Source: Blastomussa wellsi (taxonomy: Eukaryota; Cnidaria; Anthozoa; Scleractinia; Plerogyridae). From it: DNA of 64,000 nt. Numbering within the stretch: position 1 is the first letter of the stretch; each line of letters starts with the position of its first letter. The DNA lies in assembly GCA_947652115.1 (NCBI GenBank), contig OX393561.1:44352233-44416232 (forward strand), written 5' to 3'. The notes beneath the pieces are model-generated. The model saw only the letters and a list, made by a program, of their open reading frames with translations, ran no database searches and was not told the DNA's origin. This document shows, one piece after another, positions 54,701 to 64,000 of the stretch. Position numbers and translations under genes: made by a program.

Positions 54701-57700
54701 TAGCGCGAAAGCGAGTAGTTTAAAACAACGCCAAAATATCGCAGACCTTCTAGATGTTTCGGCTAAGTGAGCGTAGATATATTTAGTTTGATGCTTCTTC
54801 TTCCCACAGAGTAATTTTTGGCAAATTACGAAGTGATTTTCCCCTCGAACTAATGCAAAATTTGGAACGCAATCTTTTTAGTTTCATCCCTTGTCATTTT
54901 CTTAGAGTTCCGAGGACGCTCCGAGCGATTTCCTTTATTTCGGTTCCAGACCTCGCACTAGTAGACCGCGCGTGTATTAAAAATTCAAAATGGCCGCCAA
55001 AACACAACAGACACGCGATAAAGGTAGGTTAATCTTTTATTCATATTCTAAATTCTACACGGATGTGAGGGCTCCCTGTGCGCGTGCGATAAAGTCGCGA
55101 TTTGTGCTGAGTTCGCATCTGAGTAGGTAACAACTGCAAGTTGCACGAGGTTTTTTTCAACCAATCACAGCAAGCAGAGAAACAAAACTTGTTAAAAGCA
55201 AGCCCAGACACCTCCATGGAAACACTTACCCGTCTTTGAGTTCCTTCAATACTGACCGCGCTGTAATCTCCTAAAAAAATAAACGAGTTACAGTTGGAGA
55301 AGCTTGGAGACGTAGGTGTATGTGTAAACAAGGAGTGACAACACTGAGAAAATTATGCATTCGCCGTGTTTTAATGATCAACGCAAAATATTTCCGATGC
55401 CTTTTGGTAATGCCCTGATACATTATTTCTAGGTTCGCGGTTCCTGGTTTTGCTCTCTCTCTATATATAGGATATATAGAGAGAGCAAAACCGGTTCCAC
55501 TAAAACCAATAGAATGGCCATAAATCGGCTCGAAGACCACACAGGAGGGAAAAACCACACAACTAAAGTAAGGCAAGACGATTTTTATTTAAACTGCTAC
55601 ATTTTCAAAGGTTACAGAAACAATCGTTATTTTTCCCATACAAATCCTTATAAATATGCAAATCGCTCGAGTCACGTAACAACACAAAGGTCAACATATA
55701 AAGAGCTGCTCATATATTGAGCTTGGGCTACCTGTGGATAAAATGACTGCCATTATGATAACTTGTTTTCGCCACTACGACATTCTCACTGAAAATGTTA
55801 GTAGTATTATCATCTTACGATTAAGAGAAGCCAAACTTCCTTCAATAAAAATTACCATGCTAACTTTGCTGCTGATAAAAAAGGAAAATGAAATTTTCTG
55901 GTGAAGCTATTTTGTTAGTAAGTGCGAGAAAATTTAAATTCAAATCTCGTACTCGTACTCGTTCTCGTTGTATATTCTAAAGGTCTCTAATAACTTAGTA
56001 AAACTACGAATTCTAAAAATTTAACGAATCTCGTAAGATTGTTTTTATTCCATCATTGTTCACTCAGAGTTAAAACTTAATTCTCGACTGCTCACCTTTA
56101 ATGTCAAAACCTCATCTTCTTGTTGTGAGTGTACAGGTATGTGTTGTAGAAGATTGTTTTCTTCACAATAAAGTTCCTTTAGTGGGAGATGTGCCAGCTG
56201 AAACAACAGAATAAAAAGCTTAGGTAGGAAGGTAAATCTTTTAAATTAAACACACTTGTTTCATCAACGGAACAGAAATATTATTTTGAATCAGGTTTCC
56301 CAGCTCTTTATCCACAAGCTAAATGTACATTAGTCAGAAATTCTTAAACTGAAGTAGCACTGATAACACACCAAAAAAAAAACAAAATAATTAAATAAAC
56401 AAACAAATAAATAAATAAACACAATAACTCACAAAAACAATGGGTTCACAGACCGTTTTACAAAATAATACCATGTCTGTTTTTGAATGCAGCAATATTA
56501 TTTGATCTTTACTTAATATACACACAAGCAAAAAATATTGATAGTATATGAGACCTCAGCAGGAAATATTCGCAGTCTATTGGCTGACACATCAAGTATT
56601 CTGAGCTGTGTACATTTTGATAAACCCTGTAAAGCAAAACAGCATTACAGAGGTTAATAATGTGCTGAAAATACTACTGGGTTATAATTTAGACAAGTGC
56701 AAATTCATCTGTGGTATTTTGAAGTTGGCTGAGGTTTGGCTTTAGTCTTACAAAGATAGCAAAAGATAAAATCTAACTAAAATTTGGATAAAAAGAACTT
56801 GCTGATTTTTCAAAGACTACAAACTGCATTTACCTCATATGGGGCTGATGCTTTTGAACAGGGGCGGATCTTGGGGGAGGGTACAGGGGGTGTGCACCCC
56901 TCCCTGAGATAACTCCTAAGCAAAATCCTGGAAAATTACGTCATTCCTCAGTGGTGCACCCGCTCCTTAGAAAATCCTGGATCTGCCCCTGTTGAAACTT
57001 GTTATAAGCCATGCAACCATGGGCTAAGTGCAGCTAATGATTTGCCTGCGATTTTGTTAGCAGTTTTGTTTTTAAATCACCTCAGACCAACTCAGCCCAC
57101 TATTGGACAAACCTCAAATCACGCAACATTTGATGGAGCAAATATGTAATTTAAAACTCACTTCATGGCTTTAGGTAATTAATAAATACAAAGTAATTAT
57201 AGTCACTTAGTCTAACGATAAAAAAGAGCCTAACCTCTGGTAACTCCTCTATAAAGTTTTTGTACACATAAAGTTTTGTAAGATTACGAAGAAATGCCAT
57301 GTCTTCTGGAAGGCTAAATTGGAACAAACAGAAGGAATTCAAAAGCCATGTCCAGTACATACTGCGCAGTATGAATTCGTTGATACGTTACAAGTTTCGG
57401 TAACTGCATACATGAAGTTTTTGAGTCCGCCATAACAGGTCGTTTTGTTTGGGAGTTCGTGGTGATTGTGCAGTACAGACTGGAAATGGCCTTTAATATA
57501 CACATTTATTACAAATTTTTGTGTCCATTTCAAAGACCAAAAGCAACATTTTAAAAATGAATCAAGGAAAAATTATACCTTACCTAAAAATTCAGATTTA
57601 TAGATTGATTTAATTTATACTTTTCTGCATATTGAGCAATAATACTGATCACCAATAATATTAATTTATACATTCAATGTAATCACACAGATGTAGGATA

Positions 57701-60700
57701 TTGTTCAAATTTGTTATATATCATCACCACCACCACCATAATCATCATTGTCATCACCATAAACATCATCATTGCCTGACAACAGTCTTTCTCAAGACTT
57801 CTACCTTCCAGATTATTATCAATAACTGAATGAAGTTTACTGAAAGGAAGGGGCCAAGAATCACCCTCAGCTACTCCTAGCACCAACCTCAGCTACTTTG
57901 ACTGCATGACAAAGTCCAACATTGTGGTTTCTAAATTTCAGTTTCAATGTAAATTAACAACAGCCCTGAATTTGGTACTAATGGCTGATTGTACTAAATC
58001 TTTTAATACCTTGATATTTGGTTATCAGCAAGATGAAGCTCTGTCAGGTTGATCAGGTGACAGATTTCAGTTGGAACACTTTGTAGCTGATTGTGATCCA
58101 CACTAAGAAACTGTAATGACACCAGCCTGGATGCAATGAAGAAAAACACAACAAATATGTAGACTTTTCTCACACACCACTGGTAGCCTTGCCAGGCTGA
58201 CTGCCACAACCTGACCTTTATTACAAACTCAACAAACCCATACATGTACATCATGCATCAAAGGGGAAATTACACAATGGCAAAGCTAACAAAAAATACA
58301 GTGCCAACCAAAAATTCTTTGGGCGGGCGGGTGGGAACAGGTCAGTAATGGTGGACGCAACAAAAACAACTGCCCACCATAGGTCACACGACCCTTTTCC
58401 AGGTCCCAGCAGTGTGTGAGAAAAACTTTTTCCACTTATTTAGTGTCACTCAGCCAGTGGAAAATAACTCTTAATACAAAAAAGAGTAAGGCATAAAGTT
58501 CCCGGACTTGTGGTCAACCTTTCATGGGCCGGGTGGGTAAAAAAGGAGTTGATATCAATTGGGACAGAAGTCCTTTTCCATCTCCTGTGCTGATTCACTG
58601 TGGCAAAGTTGAGTAAATAAATAAATTGTTAAACAAGACATTGGCACACCAGCAGGCTGCCCTCTCAACAGGCAAGCTTCAAGCAATGTTCAACTGTCAG
58701 GAAAAGTGTCCAGCAAGTGAATGAAAATTCACACAAACATGCTGAAAACAAATACGTCTAGCAAGGCCAGGCTGTCAATAAGCACACCATCCTCACCCTC
58801 CGCCTCACCCCACCCCCCACTTTTGATGGCGAGTGACCAGGCACTCACCAGCGGATAGCCCATTCCCTGGGGCACCCCAGCAGATAAGTGTTGACGGAAA
58901 ACCCCACAAGTTAAGGCTACTTCAAATCTTTGCAAGTGTCCTCCAGAAAAAATTCGTACACGCGCTGCTTTCAAGGAAACCCCCACAAACTATATATCAA
59001 CAGAAAGGCTATAAAATGTAGAATTTGATAAAATTATGTTTTGTTTTGGCTTTTGCTTTCCAAAGGTGGCAGAGGCCGTCAACCCCAAAATGACCGACTG
59101 ACGTTCCGGCGAATTTATAGGGTATGCAGATTTGACTGTTTTCCATGAAATTTGGTCAGAACATTCACTGATAAATATGGAACAAAAGGGTGTCAGCAAA
59201 TTCCTTTATTTTAAATACTTTTCGCATGGCGGCCTCTAGCGCAACAGGTAACACAAATTTTTTGATAGTCAAACTTGACAGATCTATAGAAAGATAACCA
59301 ACAGAAATAAAAGAAAATGCTGACACGTTTTTGGAGGTTGATGCTCTGTGATTATCACTGCACAGTTATTTTAATTTTATTGAATTCTACATTTTATAAC
59401 CTTTCTGTTGATATATAGTTTGTAGGGGTTTCCTTGAAAATAGTGCGCGTACGAATTTTTATCTGGAGGACACTCGCGAAGGTTTGAAGTAACCTTAAGC
59501 CAGATTGGACTTGTGCTTTGCCCAAGTCCAAGCAAAAACCTAGTGGCCTTGTTCTTGTGAATCTGCTCGGATCTTATACTACAAATTTACCTGTTTATTT
59601 CACTTGGCAATGTATGCAGCTGGTTTCCATTCAGATTAAGGAATGTGAGTTTTTGAAGTCCACCTAACAAGAGCATGTCAACAGGAATTCATTCATCAGA
59701 TTTGTTCTCCGATCATTTGCAGTTCCATGAAATATCCAAAGGTCATATTTGGAATTGTGTAGTTCGAGAAAATACCCATACTCCCTCCAAGGAAGGGATT
59801 GGAAATTCCTGGGGGGTGGGGGATTCCCAAAGATAAAAAAAGTTAAAGAAATGTATGAGGTTGAATTGGAATTTCCAGAGGGGTAGGGGGCTCTTGTAAA
59901 AAATCCCTATCGTGGGGAAGGTATGGATATTTTATGGAACTACACATTCTAAGGTGGAGGGAAATTTTAAAGGAAGGACAGATGAAGCAGCTCACAATTT
60001 GAAAAATGGTTATTTCATTTGCAACAGTATCTGTACAGTATCTGTACAACAAATCCATCACAATTTTCCATGGTCCACACTCTTTTAGTAGAAACTCAGC
60101 TGTGTTCTATTGGAAATCCCCAAACCTGATTGGTCTGCCACTGTTTTACATTTAAGCAATATAGCCTCACCTAAATAATCGGGATGTGGGACAATTCAAG
60201 ACAGTTGTGTAAACCTGAGACGTAGTGTTGGGTTTGCATAACAGTGACAGTGACAAGGTAGAGCACATTGTTGGATCTACAATTAACTCTTCAGAGCTTG
60301 ACTGTTACAAAAAATGGAAAGTAATATCACAAAAATCCTCATTAAAAAATGCTGGAAAGGGTGTGTGACTCTCCCCTTGAATAGCTGACAAAGAGGTACG
60401 ACCCTCCCCTTTTGGTGCTCACTTTCACTGATGACCCTCCCCTCTGACCCCAGCCCTCCCCCTCCCCCAAGAAAAAGTGCACATTCCCTAATCATTAGGC
60501 CTCCCACATATTAATCTATTATTGCTACTGAAATTTATTATACTCACTGAGAACACAAGAGTTAAGTTCCTTTAATTGGTTGTTAAACAAATGCAATCTT
60601 TGCAAGCCAGACATGAAGGAAAGGACTTCTGGAAGAACTTCAAGCTTGTTATTTCCAAGGTTCAGAGATTCAAGCTTATGAAACGACACATCAAAAAATA

Positions 60701-61142
60701 TTCATCCTATTAGCCAGTTATTAGTGAACAATGTAAGCTAACGTCAAAATCAAAATTAACTCTCTATAACATGTTCTCATGATGTTTTTTACTAAACATC
60801 TTCATTCTAATTCTAACTACAAAATGGCTTAGACCATGTCATGTTTTTCGGCTCACAAAAATCAGTAACTCATCTCAGTAATATAAGCTTAAATCTACAA
60901 TATCTGTCATTGACTTGTTTAAATGCTTAATGAAACTCATGATCAAAGACGTTTCGAGTTGTCACCTGTTTGAGTGAGGAAAATTCAGGAGGAAGGTCTG
61001 TTAATACATTACTCTTCAAGTCCACAGTTTTTAGAGAAGTTATTTTTCCGATTATTGGCGGAACATTTTGTAACCCCTTATTGCAAATACTGAGGGATTT
61101 CGGCTTTCCTTTGGTAGCGTTCAGCAAAATTCTATCCGCCAT
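48792..61142 (-). CDS. LRRC69: Leucine-rich repeat-containing protein 69
   Basis: Exons in gene order (minus strand): 61142-60966, 60674-60548, 59663-59591, 58126-58010, 57313-57235, 56626-56555, 56197-56096, 55270-55230, 50726-50588 and 48911-48792. All have GT-AG borders and agreeing phases. The start MADRILLNATKGKPKSL parallels human LRRC69. It is followed by seven to eight LxxLxLxxNxLxxLP repeats and the family C-terminus: EITARSVLKELK, then YASECAICGQSFLNTWLECV, then LLCSYKCFNSEGHDYFGIAY. The C-terminal Cys pairs may bind zinc. Function is poorly known; such proteins act as interaction scaffolds. The intron between 55230 and 50726 holds a 4-kb transposon; other introns hold MITEs. Confidence 0.9.
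49107..49355. mobile_element. MITE with about 110-bp terminal inverted repeats
   Basis: TTTACAGCGCGACGCG at 49107 and its complement at 49340-49355. The arms continue through GTGGCCACCCAA and the AACTTTTTTGACA word to AATTTGTTTGAG. It lies in the last LRRC69 intron. Confidence 0.85.
49360..50587. other. LRRC69 last intron, remainder
   Basis: No exon, RNA gene or clear repeat boundary. A region at 50040-50300 contains repeated GTTCGGAACGGAACG-like and AAATGGAAA-type words that may be an old inverted element. Confidence 0.4.
50826..50975. repeat. Dispersed repeat, copy 3
   Basis: Same order of words as 3630-3805 (GATTACTTTGGCC, CGACACAAAGCGCGGGAAAA, CTTCTGATTGGTTGAAAAAG). It lies just left of the P-like transposon. 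Confidence 0.65.
51035..51245 (+). repeat. Left terminal inverted repeat of the P-like element
   Basis: Matches the complement of 54880-55081. Contains, on the minus strand at 51125, ATGGCCGCCAAAACACAACA followed by a GTAGGT donor-like site. Confidence 0.85.
51364..53563 (+). pseudogene. P-element-like transposase with N-terminal RFX-type DNA-binding domain (decayed)
   Basis: Exon 1 is 51364-51476. Exon 2 begins at 51584 and reads EWLDENYIEAN, VPCAELYERYL and PVDASTFGRVIRKVFPNV, in the order and spacing of an RFX winged-helix domain (DNY, LY-HYL, PVN-A-FGK-IR-VFP in human RFX). An in-frame TAG at 51666-51668 lies within it. An exon from 52187 (HNFKKLRNSIEKSS) matches the segment after the DPPH motif of P/THAP9-type transposases. 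The exon 53024-53563 carries the C-terminal signature NSDLVENIFCQVRGGNG-NNNPT. Several catalytic segments are missing or shifted, so it is a dead copy. The usual N-terminal THAP domain is replaced by the RFX-like one. Confidence 0.7.
53730..53870. repeat. Degenerate repeat of GGGGATCATTTGCGGT-type words
   Basis: TTTGGGGTCATTTGCGGTCC, TGGGGATCATTTTCAGTC and TGGGGATCATTTGCGGTAC follow at about 20-30 bp spacing, between the two convergent genes. Confidence 0.6.
54044..54539 (-). pseudogene. PIF1-like helicase gene fragment, two exons
   Basis: Exon 1 (54539-54427) starts at ATG with MIFPIYDAVVTAIKSS. Exon 2 (54278-54044) has GLTDCQKKVLDLI, Walker A GEAGSGKSFLVKQI and SITSTTGRAAKVL, then TIHAFAGIG, the order of motifs I, Ia and the TxHxF-G motif in PIF1/RecD-like helicases. 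A GT donor ends exon 2 (phase 0), but I find no further helicase exons downstream. The fragment starts beside the right terminal repeat. Confidence 0.75.
54880..55081 (-). repeat. Right terminal inverted repeat of the P-like element
   Basis: Complement of 51035-51245. On the plus strand at 54990 it carries the same ATGGCCGCC-type exon start with a GTAGGT donor-like site after about 34 bp. Confidence 0.85.
56859..56993. mobile_element. hAT-like MITE (CAGGGGCGGATC ends)
   Basis: AACAGGGGCGGATC at 56859 and GGATCTGCCCCTGTT at 56979-56993 are terminal inverted repeats of the widely seen CAGGGGCGGATC type, placed in an LRRC69 intron. Confidence 0.8.
57345..57490. mobile_element. MITE, copy 2 of the 16289 family (internally deleted)
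   Basis: Shares TACTGCGCAGT, GTTGATACGTTAC, TTTTGAGTCCGCCAT and CGTTTTGTTTGGGAGTTCG with 16289-16613, but is about half as long. Confidence 0.8.
58912..59500. mobile_element. MITE with about 110-bp terminal inverted repeats
   Basis: The left arm (58912-59035, containing ACTATATATCAACAGAAAGG) is the diverged complement of 59380-59500. It lies in the intron between LRRC69 exons 59663-59591 and 58126-58010. Confidence 0.8.
59756..59947. mobile_element. MITE with GTGTAGTTC ends
   Basis: GTGTAGTTCGAGAAAATACC at 59757 is mirrored by ATATTTTATGGAACTACAC ending at 59945. Non-coding, G-rich interior. Confidence 0.75.
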
Positions 61143-61286
61143 TTTGTATCCATGTCAATAATGTCAATAATGCTCGCGGGCTCATAAACTCTCTCAGTCT
61201 CTCTCAGACTTTCTCAGACGGGCTTCTGGAGTCTCAGTGTTTGATAAAAACGATGGTATTGTAGGTTTTACGAAGCATTTTTAACC
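61143..61286. promoter_or_regulatory. Putative bidirectional promoter of LRRC69 and PSME3IP1
   Basis: The two start codons are 145 bp apart and diverge. Contains repeated CTCTCAG/TCTCAGAC words and AATGTCAATAATG; no TATA box. Shared control is inferred from the spacing. Confidence 0.55.
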
Positions 61287-61784
61287 ATGAGTGGAGTGTC
61301 ATTTGTGTCAGAGACAGAGATAGACGAAACACGTAAAAAAAGGCAAGAAGAATGGGAAAAAGTTAGAAAGGAAGACGATCCATTAGGTAAAACTATAGTA
61401 GTTTGTAACATGGTAAGCTTACAGTAAAAATATATGTTCTAAGTGTTTTCTCTAGATTATTGGCTATGTTTCCCTGAAATAAGATCCAGGAATTTCCTAA
61501 TGTATTATTGTTAGAAAAGTCTCGATCTAAAGCCAACGGAGGTCTCAAGAAAATTTAGGCTAAATTTTTAAAAAGGCAATCCTGACATAGCTCCTTTAAG
61601 TTATAAGACCTTGTCAGTTGGTAAACATAGTTTGTTTTGAACTGCAGACGTCTTCATGTAATATTGCATGAAAAATACCCCTAGTATTGCTATACAATCC
61701 AACCTAACTGCCGCCGCCTGGTTAGCTCAGTTGGTAGAGTGCCGGACGGCTGTGCGGAAGGTCTCGGGTTCGAACCCCAGACCA

Positions 61785-61820
<36 letters not shown>

Positions 61821-63005
61821 TGTGCTGCCTTTGCAAATGGTTAGACGTTCTAGTCTTCTAAGATAAGGACGAAAAACCATAGGTCCTATCTCCTACTGTA
61901 CATCTTCAGTGTTACAGTAAACAGGGGATGTTAAAGAACCCACACACTTTTTGCAAAGAGTAGGTAACAAGGTTCCTGGTGTTGTGGTCTGACCTTGTTT
62001 CATGGGTTGGTGCTTACTGCACCTTTCTCCCTTGGACATACTTGTCCAAGAAAAATGAGTATGAGTATGAATCCAAAATACAAAAATAATGAATAACAAC
62101 AAAATTATATTTCAAAATAAACTAAAATCCTGTTTCTACTGTACAATAGTTTATAAAGTAATGTTTGTACATGGTAGCTTCATTTCACAGATCATTGATT
62201 GACAACAGTCATTGAGATCTGGAAATGACTGCACTTGCCTTTCTTATTGATTAGTTGAACTTCTCCAACTCATTAATTCTGATAGCTTCCATTGTTACGA
62301 AACGTCCTGCGACATTCCTGGTGAAGCTTGGGATGTTACCTCCATTTTTATCACAGGAATGTATCCACATCATCAAACCTTCTTCCCACGTATACCAGAG
62401 TTCTCAGATGTTCCTTACCAAAAGTGTAAGCACTTCTCACACTCGCGTTAATTAATTCTTACTTCCCGATAGACAAGGGTGCAAGCAATTTGTCTTTTGA
62501 CTTAAGAATTTTAAAACTTAGAGACAATCATGTAACTGCTCCCAGTAGCAACATTCAATGGAGCTTCTTCCCGTGGTGGGGTAAGTCAAACCTTCTTCCC
62601 ACGTATACCAGAGTTCTCAGATGTTCCTTACCAAAAGTGTAAGCACTTCTCACACTCGCGTTAATTAATTCTCACTTCCCGATAGACAAGGGTGCAAGCA
62701 ATTTGTCTTTTGACTTAAGAATTTTAAAACTTAGAGACAATCATGTAACTGCTCCCAGTAGCAACATTTAATGGAGCTCTGTTTGCCTGAAGGGCAAGTT
62801 GAAATTCAAGATTTTGTTGAGCCCTGTGAGCACTCTAAACTAAAAAAGAATAAAAAAATAATGTCATTAACAAATTGCATTGCAAATGAACAATTTTTCC
62901 TGCTAGAGTGTCCTGAGCAAGTCCATGACAATAAGACCTTATATGAGAGGCTGCAGGAACAAAAACAGAAAAAGCAAGATGAATGGGATGAACACCATCA
63001 GCTAA
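61287..63005 (+). CDS. PSME3IP1: PSME3-interacting protein (FAM192A/NIP30), 5' two exons
   Basis: Exon 1 (61287-61386) encodes [32 protein letters not shown]; exon 2 (62907-63005) encodes [19 protein letters not shown] and [14 protein letters not shown]. These match the NIP30 domain of FAM192A ([19 protein letters not shown] and [10 protein letters not shown] in human). The protein is a small nuclear partner of the PA28-gamma (PSME3) proteasome activator. The junctions are GT-AG and in phase. The rest of the gene, including the C-terminal PSME3-binding part, lies beyond the window. Confidence 0.92.
61713..62045 (+). mobile_element. tRNA-derived SINE with clear A and B boxes
   Basis: The head has TGGTTAGCTCAGTTGGTAGA (A box) and GGGTTCGAACCCC (B box). 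The body contains GTACATCTTCAGTGTTA and TTAAAGAACCCACACAC, typical of a cnidarian SINE tail. An anticodon arm does not fold, so I do not call it a tRNA gene. It lies in the first intron of PSME3IP1. Confidence 0.8.
62373..62778. repeat. 193-bp tandem duplication within PSME3IP1 intron 1
   Basis: 62373-62565 recurs at 62586-62778 (period 213 bp) with only a few differences, so the duplication is recent. Confidence 0.9.
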
Positions 63006-63125
63006 GTGAGTTCATTGGCATGTTTCTGTTTTATTACTTGGCTGGGCATTTTTTTTGCAGCATACTTTACAGGTAGTTTGGTACAGAACATAGTTGATGG
63101 AGATATCATGAAGACTAGAATAATA

Positions 63126-63255
63126 CATGGTCGTGTGGAGATATGAAATTTCTCTTCCACTGTTCAACTTGATATGTCACGAGTGAGTGCAGTGAACAAG
63201 TGAGATATTGAGTTGAACGAGAGAAGAGACATTTTTTATCTCCAAGCAACCATGT
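63126..63255. mobile_element. MITE-like inverted repeat
   Basis: CATGGTCGTGTGGAGATATG and AAATTTCTCTTC on the left are mirrored by GAAGAGACATTTTTTATCTCC and AACCATG on the right. Confidence 0.65.
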
Positions 63256-63259
63256 ATAC

Positions 63260-63425
63260 ACCTTATTCCAAAATGGCTACCATCTTAATATTCTTTTGTT
63301 GGTATTCAAATTAGCCCTTCTGGCCTCGTTCTTGAGCTCAAAAATCAAAAGAATATTTTATCTTGAACGAGGCAACAAGGGCCAATTTGTGTGTGCATAA
63401 ATCAGTAGCCATTTTGGAATAAGGT
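63260..63425. mobile_element. MITE with ACCTTATTCCAAAATGGCTA ends
   Basis: The 20-bp left end is mirrored by TAGCCATTTTGGAATAAGGT at 63404-63423. An internal inner pair GGCCTCGTTC/GAACGAGGC adds a second arm. It immediately follows the MITE at 63126. Confidence 0.8.
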
Positions 63426-63469
63426 GAATTATTTTGTTTGTTTTATAAACATGTTTTAACAAAGTTTTT

Positions 63470-63615
63470 GACAATTTTTCGAACATTTCCGACCATTGTC
63501 CAAAATTTCAGAAGATTCTCTGAATGTTGCCCGAAGGTCACATAGATGTTTCCGAAATTTTCCGAAGATCACCAAAGGTTTCCGAAGATTTCCACGGTTT
63601 GCTGAAGACTTCCGG
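63470..63615. repeat. Degenerate minisatellite of TTTCCGAAGATT-type words
   Basis: Words close to TTTCCGAAGAT recur about every 15-18 bp (TTTCCGAAATTTTCCGAAGA, GTTTCCGAAGATTTCC, and so on). Confidence 0.7.
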
Positions 63616-64000
63616 GGAACACCCAAAGATGATTTGAATGTACGCCAATAAATTGAAGTACAGTGGGGCCAAACATGATCTGTGATCAATTACCATTTTT
63701 CTCAGGGGCAGAAATCCTTATAAATCACTGCAGTTCTTATTGCGTTCGAAGAATGCCTACTAATGACCACTAATTGTGTCAGTCCCGCAGGATGTCTCGC
63801 GGGTATAATCGCAATGCCAGGCTATTCAGGGTTTGGGAGCCATCTTGGACTGGCTGGCTGGCACAAATAGCCTCAATCTCAAGTGTGTGTGTTCGATTTT
63901 GTCGAACAATTTTCACAGTTGTATTGATTTATTTGGCCTATCATTGGCAAAGATGAATGAAGCTGGTTATCAGAATATCAGAAGCCTGCCTTCTACTGGT

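Larger units (their letters stand above)
51035..55081. mobile_element. P-element-like transposon with RFX-type domain and PIF1-like helicase fragment
   Basis: The inverted repeats at 51035-51245 and about 54880-55081 begin CACAGGGAGCCCTCACATCC at each outer end. Inside are a plus-strand transposase gene (51364-53563) and a minus-strand helicase-like gene (54539-54044) converging on each other, each starting next to a terminal repeat. CGCGTG words flank both ends, but no exact 8-bp duplication was confirmed. The element sits in an LRRC69 intron. Confidence 0.75.
63006..64000. other. PSME3IP1 intron 2 to window end
   Basis: Holds the two MITEs and the minisatellite listed above; no further PSME3IP1 exon was recognised before the window ends. 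Confidence 0.45.

Noticed and set aside
54468..54770. Plus-strand ORF of 100 codons
   Set aside because: Antisense to helicase exon 1, with no recognisable domain.
61717..61791. Possible functional tRNA gene
   Set aside because: A and B boxes are good, but the anticodon arm does not pair and the downstream sequence is a SINE body.

Overview
The window is animal nuclear DNA, most likely from a cnidarian (a scleractinian coral or close relative). The evidence is intron-rich host genes with GT-AG splice sites, tRNA-derived SINEs, Penelope-type retroelement fragments with a GIY-YIG domain, many short inverted-repeat elements (MITEs), and a Polinton/adintovirus-like insertion. The genus cannot be named from sequence alone.

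Host genes, left to right: (1) a long multi-exon plus-strand gene (935-10693) that I do not recognise with certainty; (2) a two-EF-hand protein of 281 residues (12395-15161); (3) the first two exons of NDUFB9, a complex I LYR subunit (18269-18744), whose C-terminal exons I could not find; (4) a six-exon, 399-codon gene resembling sperm/cilium microtubule inner proteins (22311-26417); (5) LRRC69 on the minus strand, ten exons plus a terminal exon (61142 down to 48792); and (6) the 5' part of PSME3IP1/FAM192A (61287 onward), divergent from LRRC69 across about 145 bp.

The centre, about 28.1-47.3 kb, is a Polinton/adintovirus-like locus. Module A (28112-37533) has terminal inverted repeats and a compact plus-strand cluster: a 95-residue accessory ORF, an integrase with C-terminal chromodomain, a putative minor capsid protein, small basic proteins, a hexon-like major capsid protein, an adenain-type protease, a tRNA-like element, a packaging ATPase, a membrane protein, core-like peptides, and a parvovirus-VP1-like phospholipase A2. 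Module A has no DNA polymerase. Module B (37533-47289) abuts it, has its own unrelated terminal inverted repeats, and carries only a protein-primed-type family B DNA polymerase on the minus strand plus about 4.4 kb of promoter-bearing repeats. Together they make one Polinton gene set in canonical order, but split between two TIR-bounded units. The integrase and most small genes are open. The polymerase has one in-frame stop, and the major capsid leader has another.

A second notable element lies in an LRRC69 intron (51035-55081). It has about 200-bp inverted repeats, a P-element-like transposase preceded by an RFX-type DNA-binding domain, and a convergent PIF1-like helicase gene fragment. A pogo-like DDE transposase fragment (47348-48140) lies between module B and LRRC69. 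The rest is introns, SINEs, MITEs, minisatellites and unassigned DNA.
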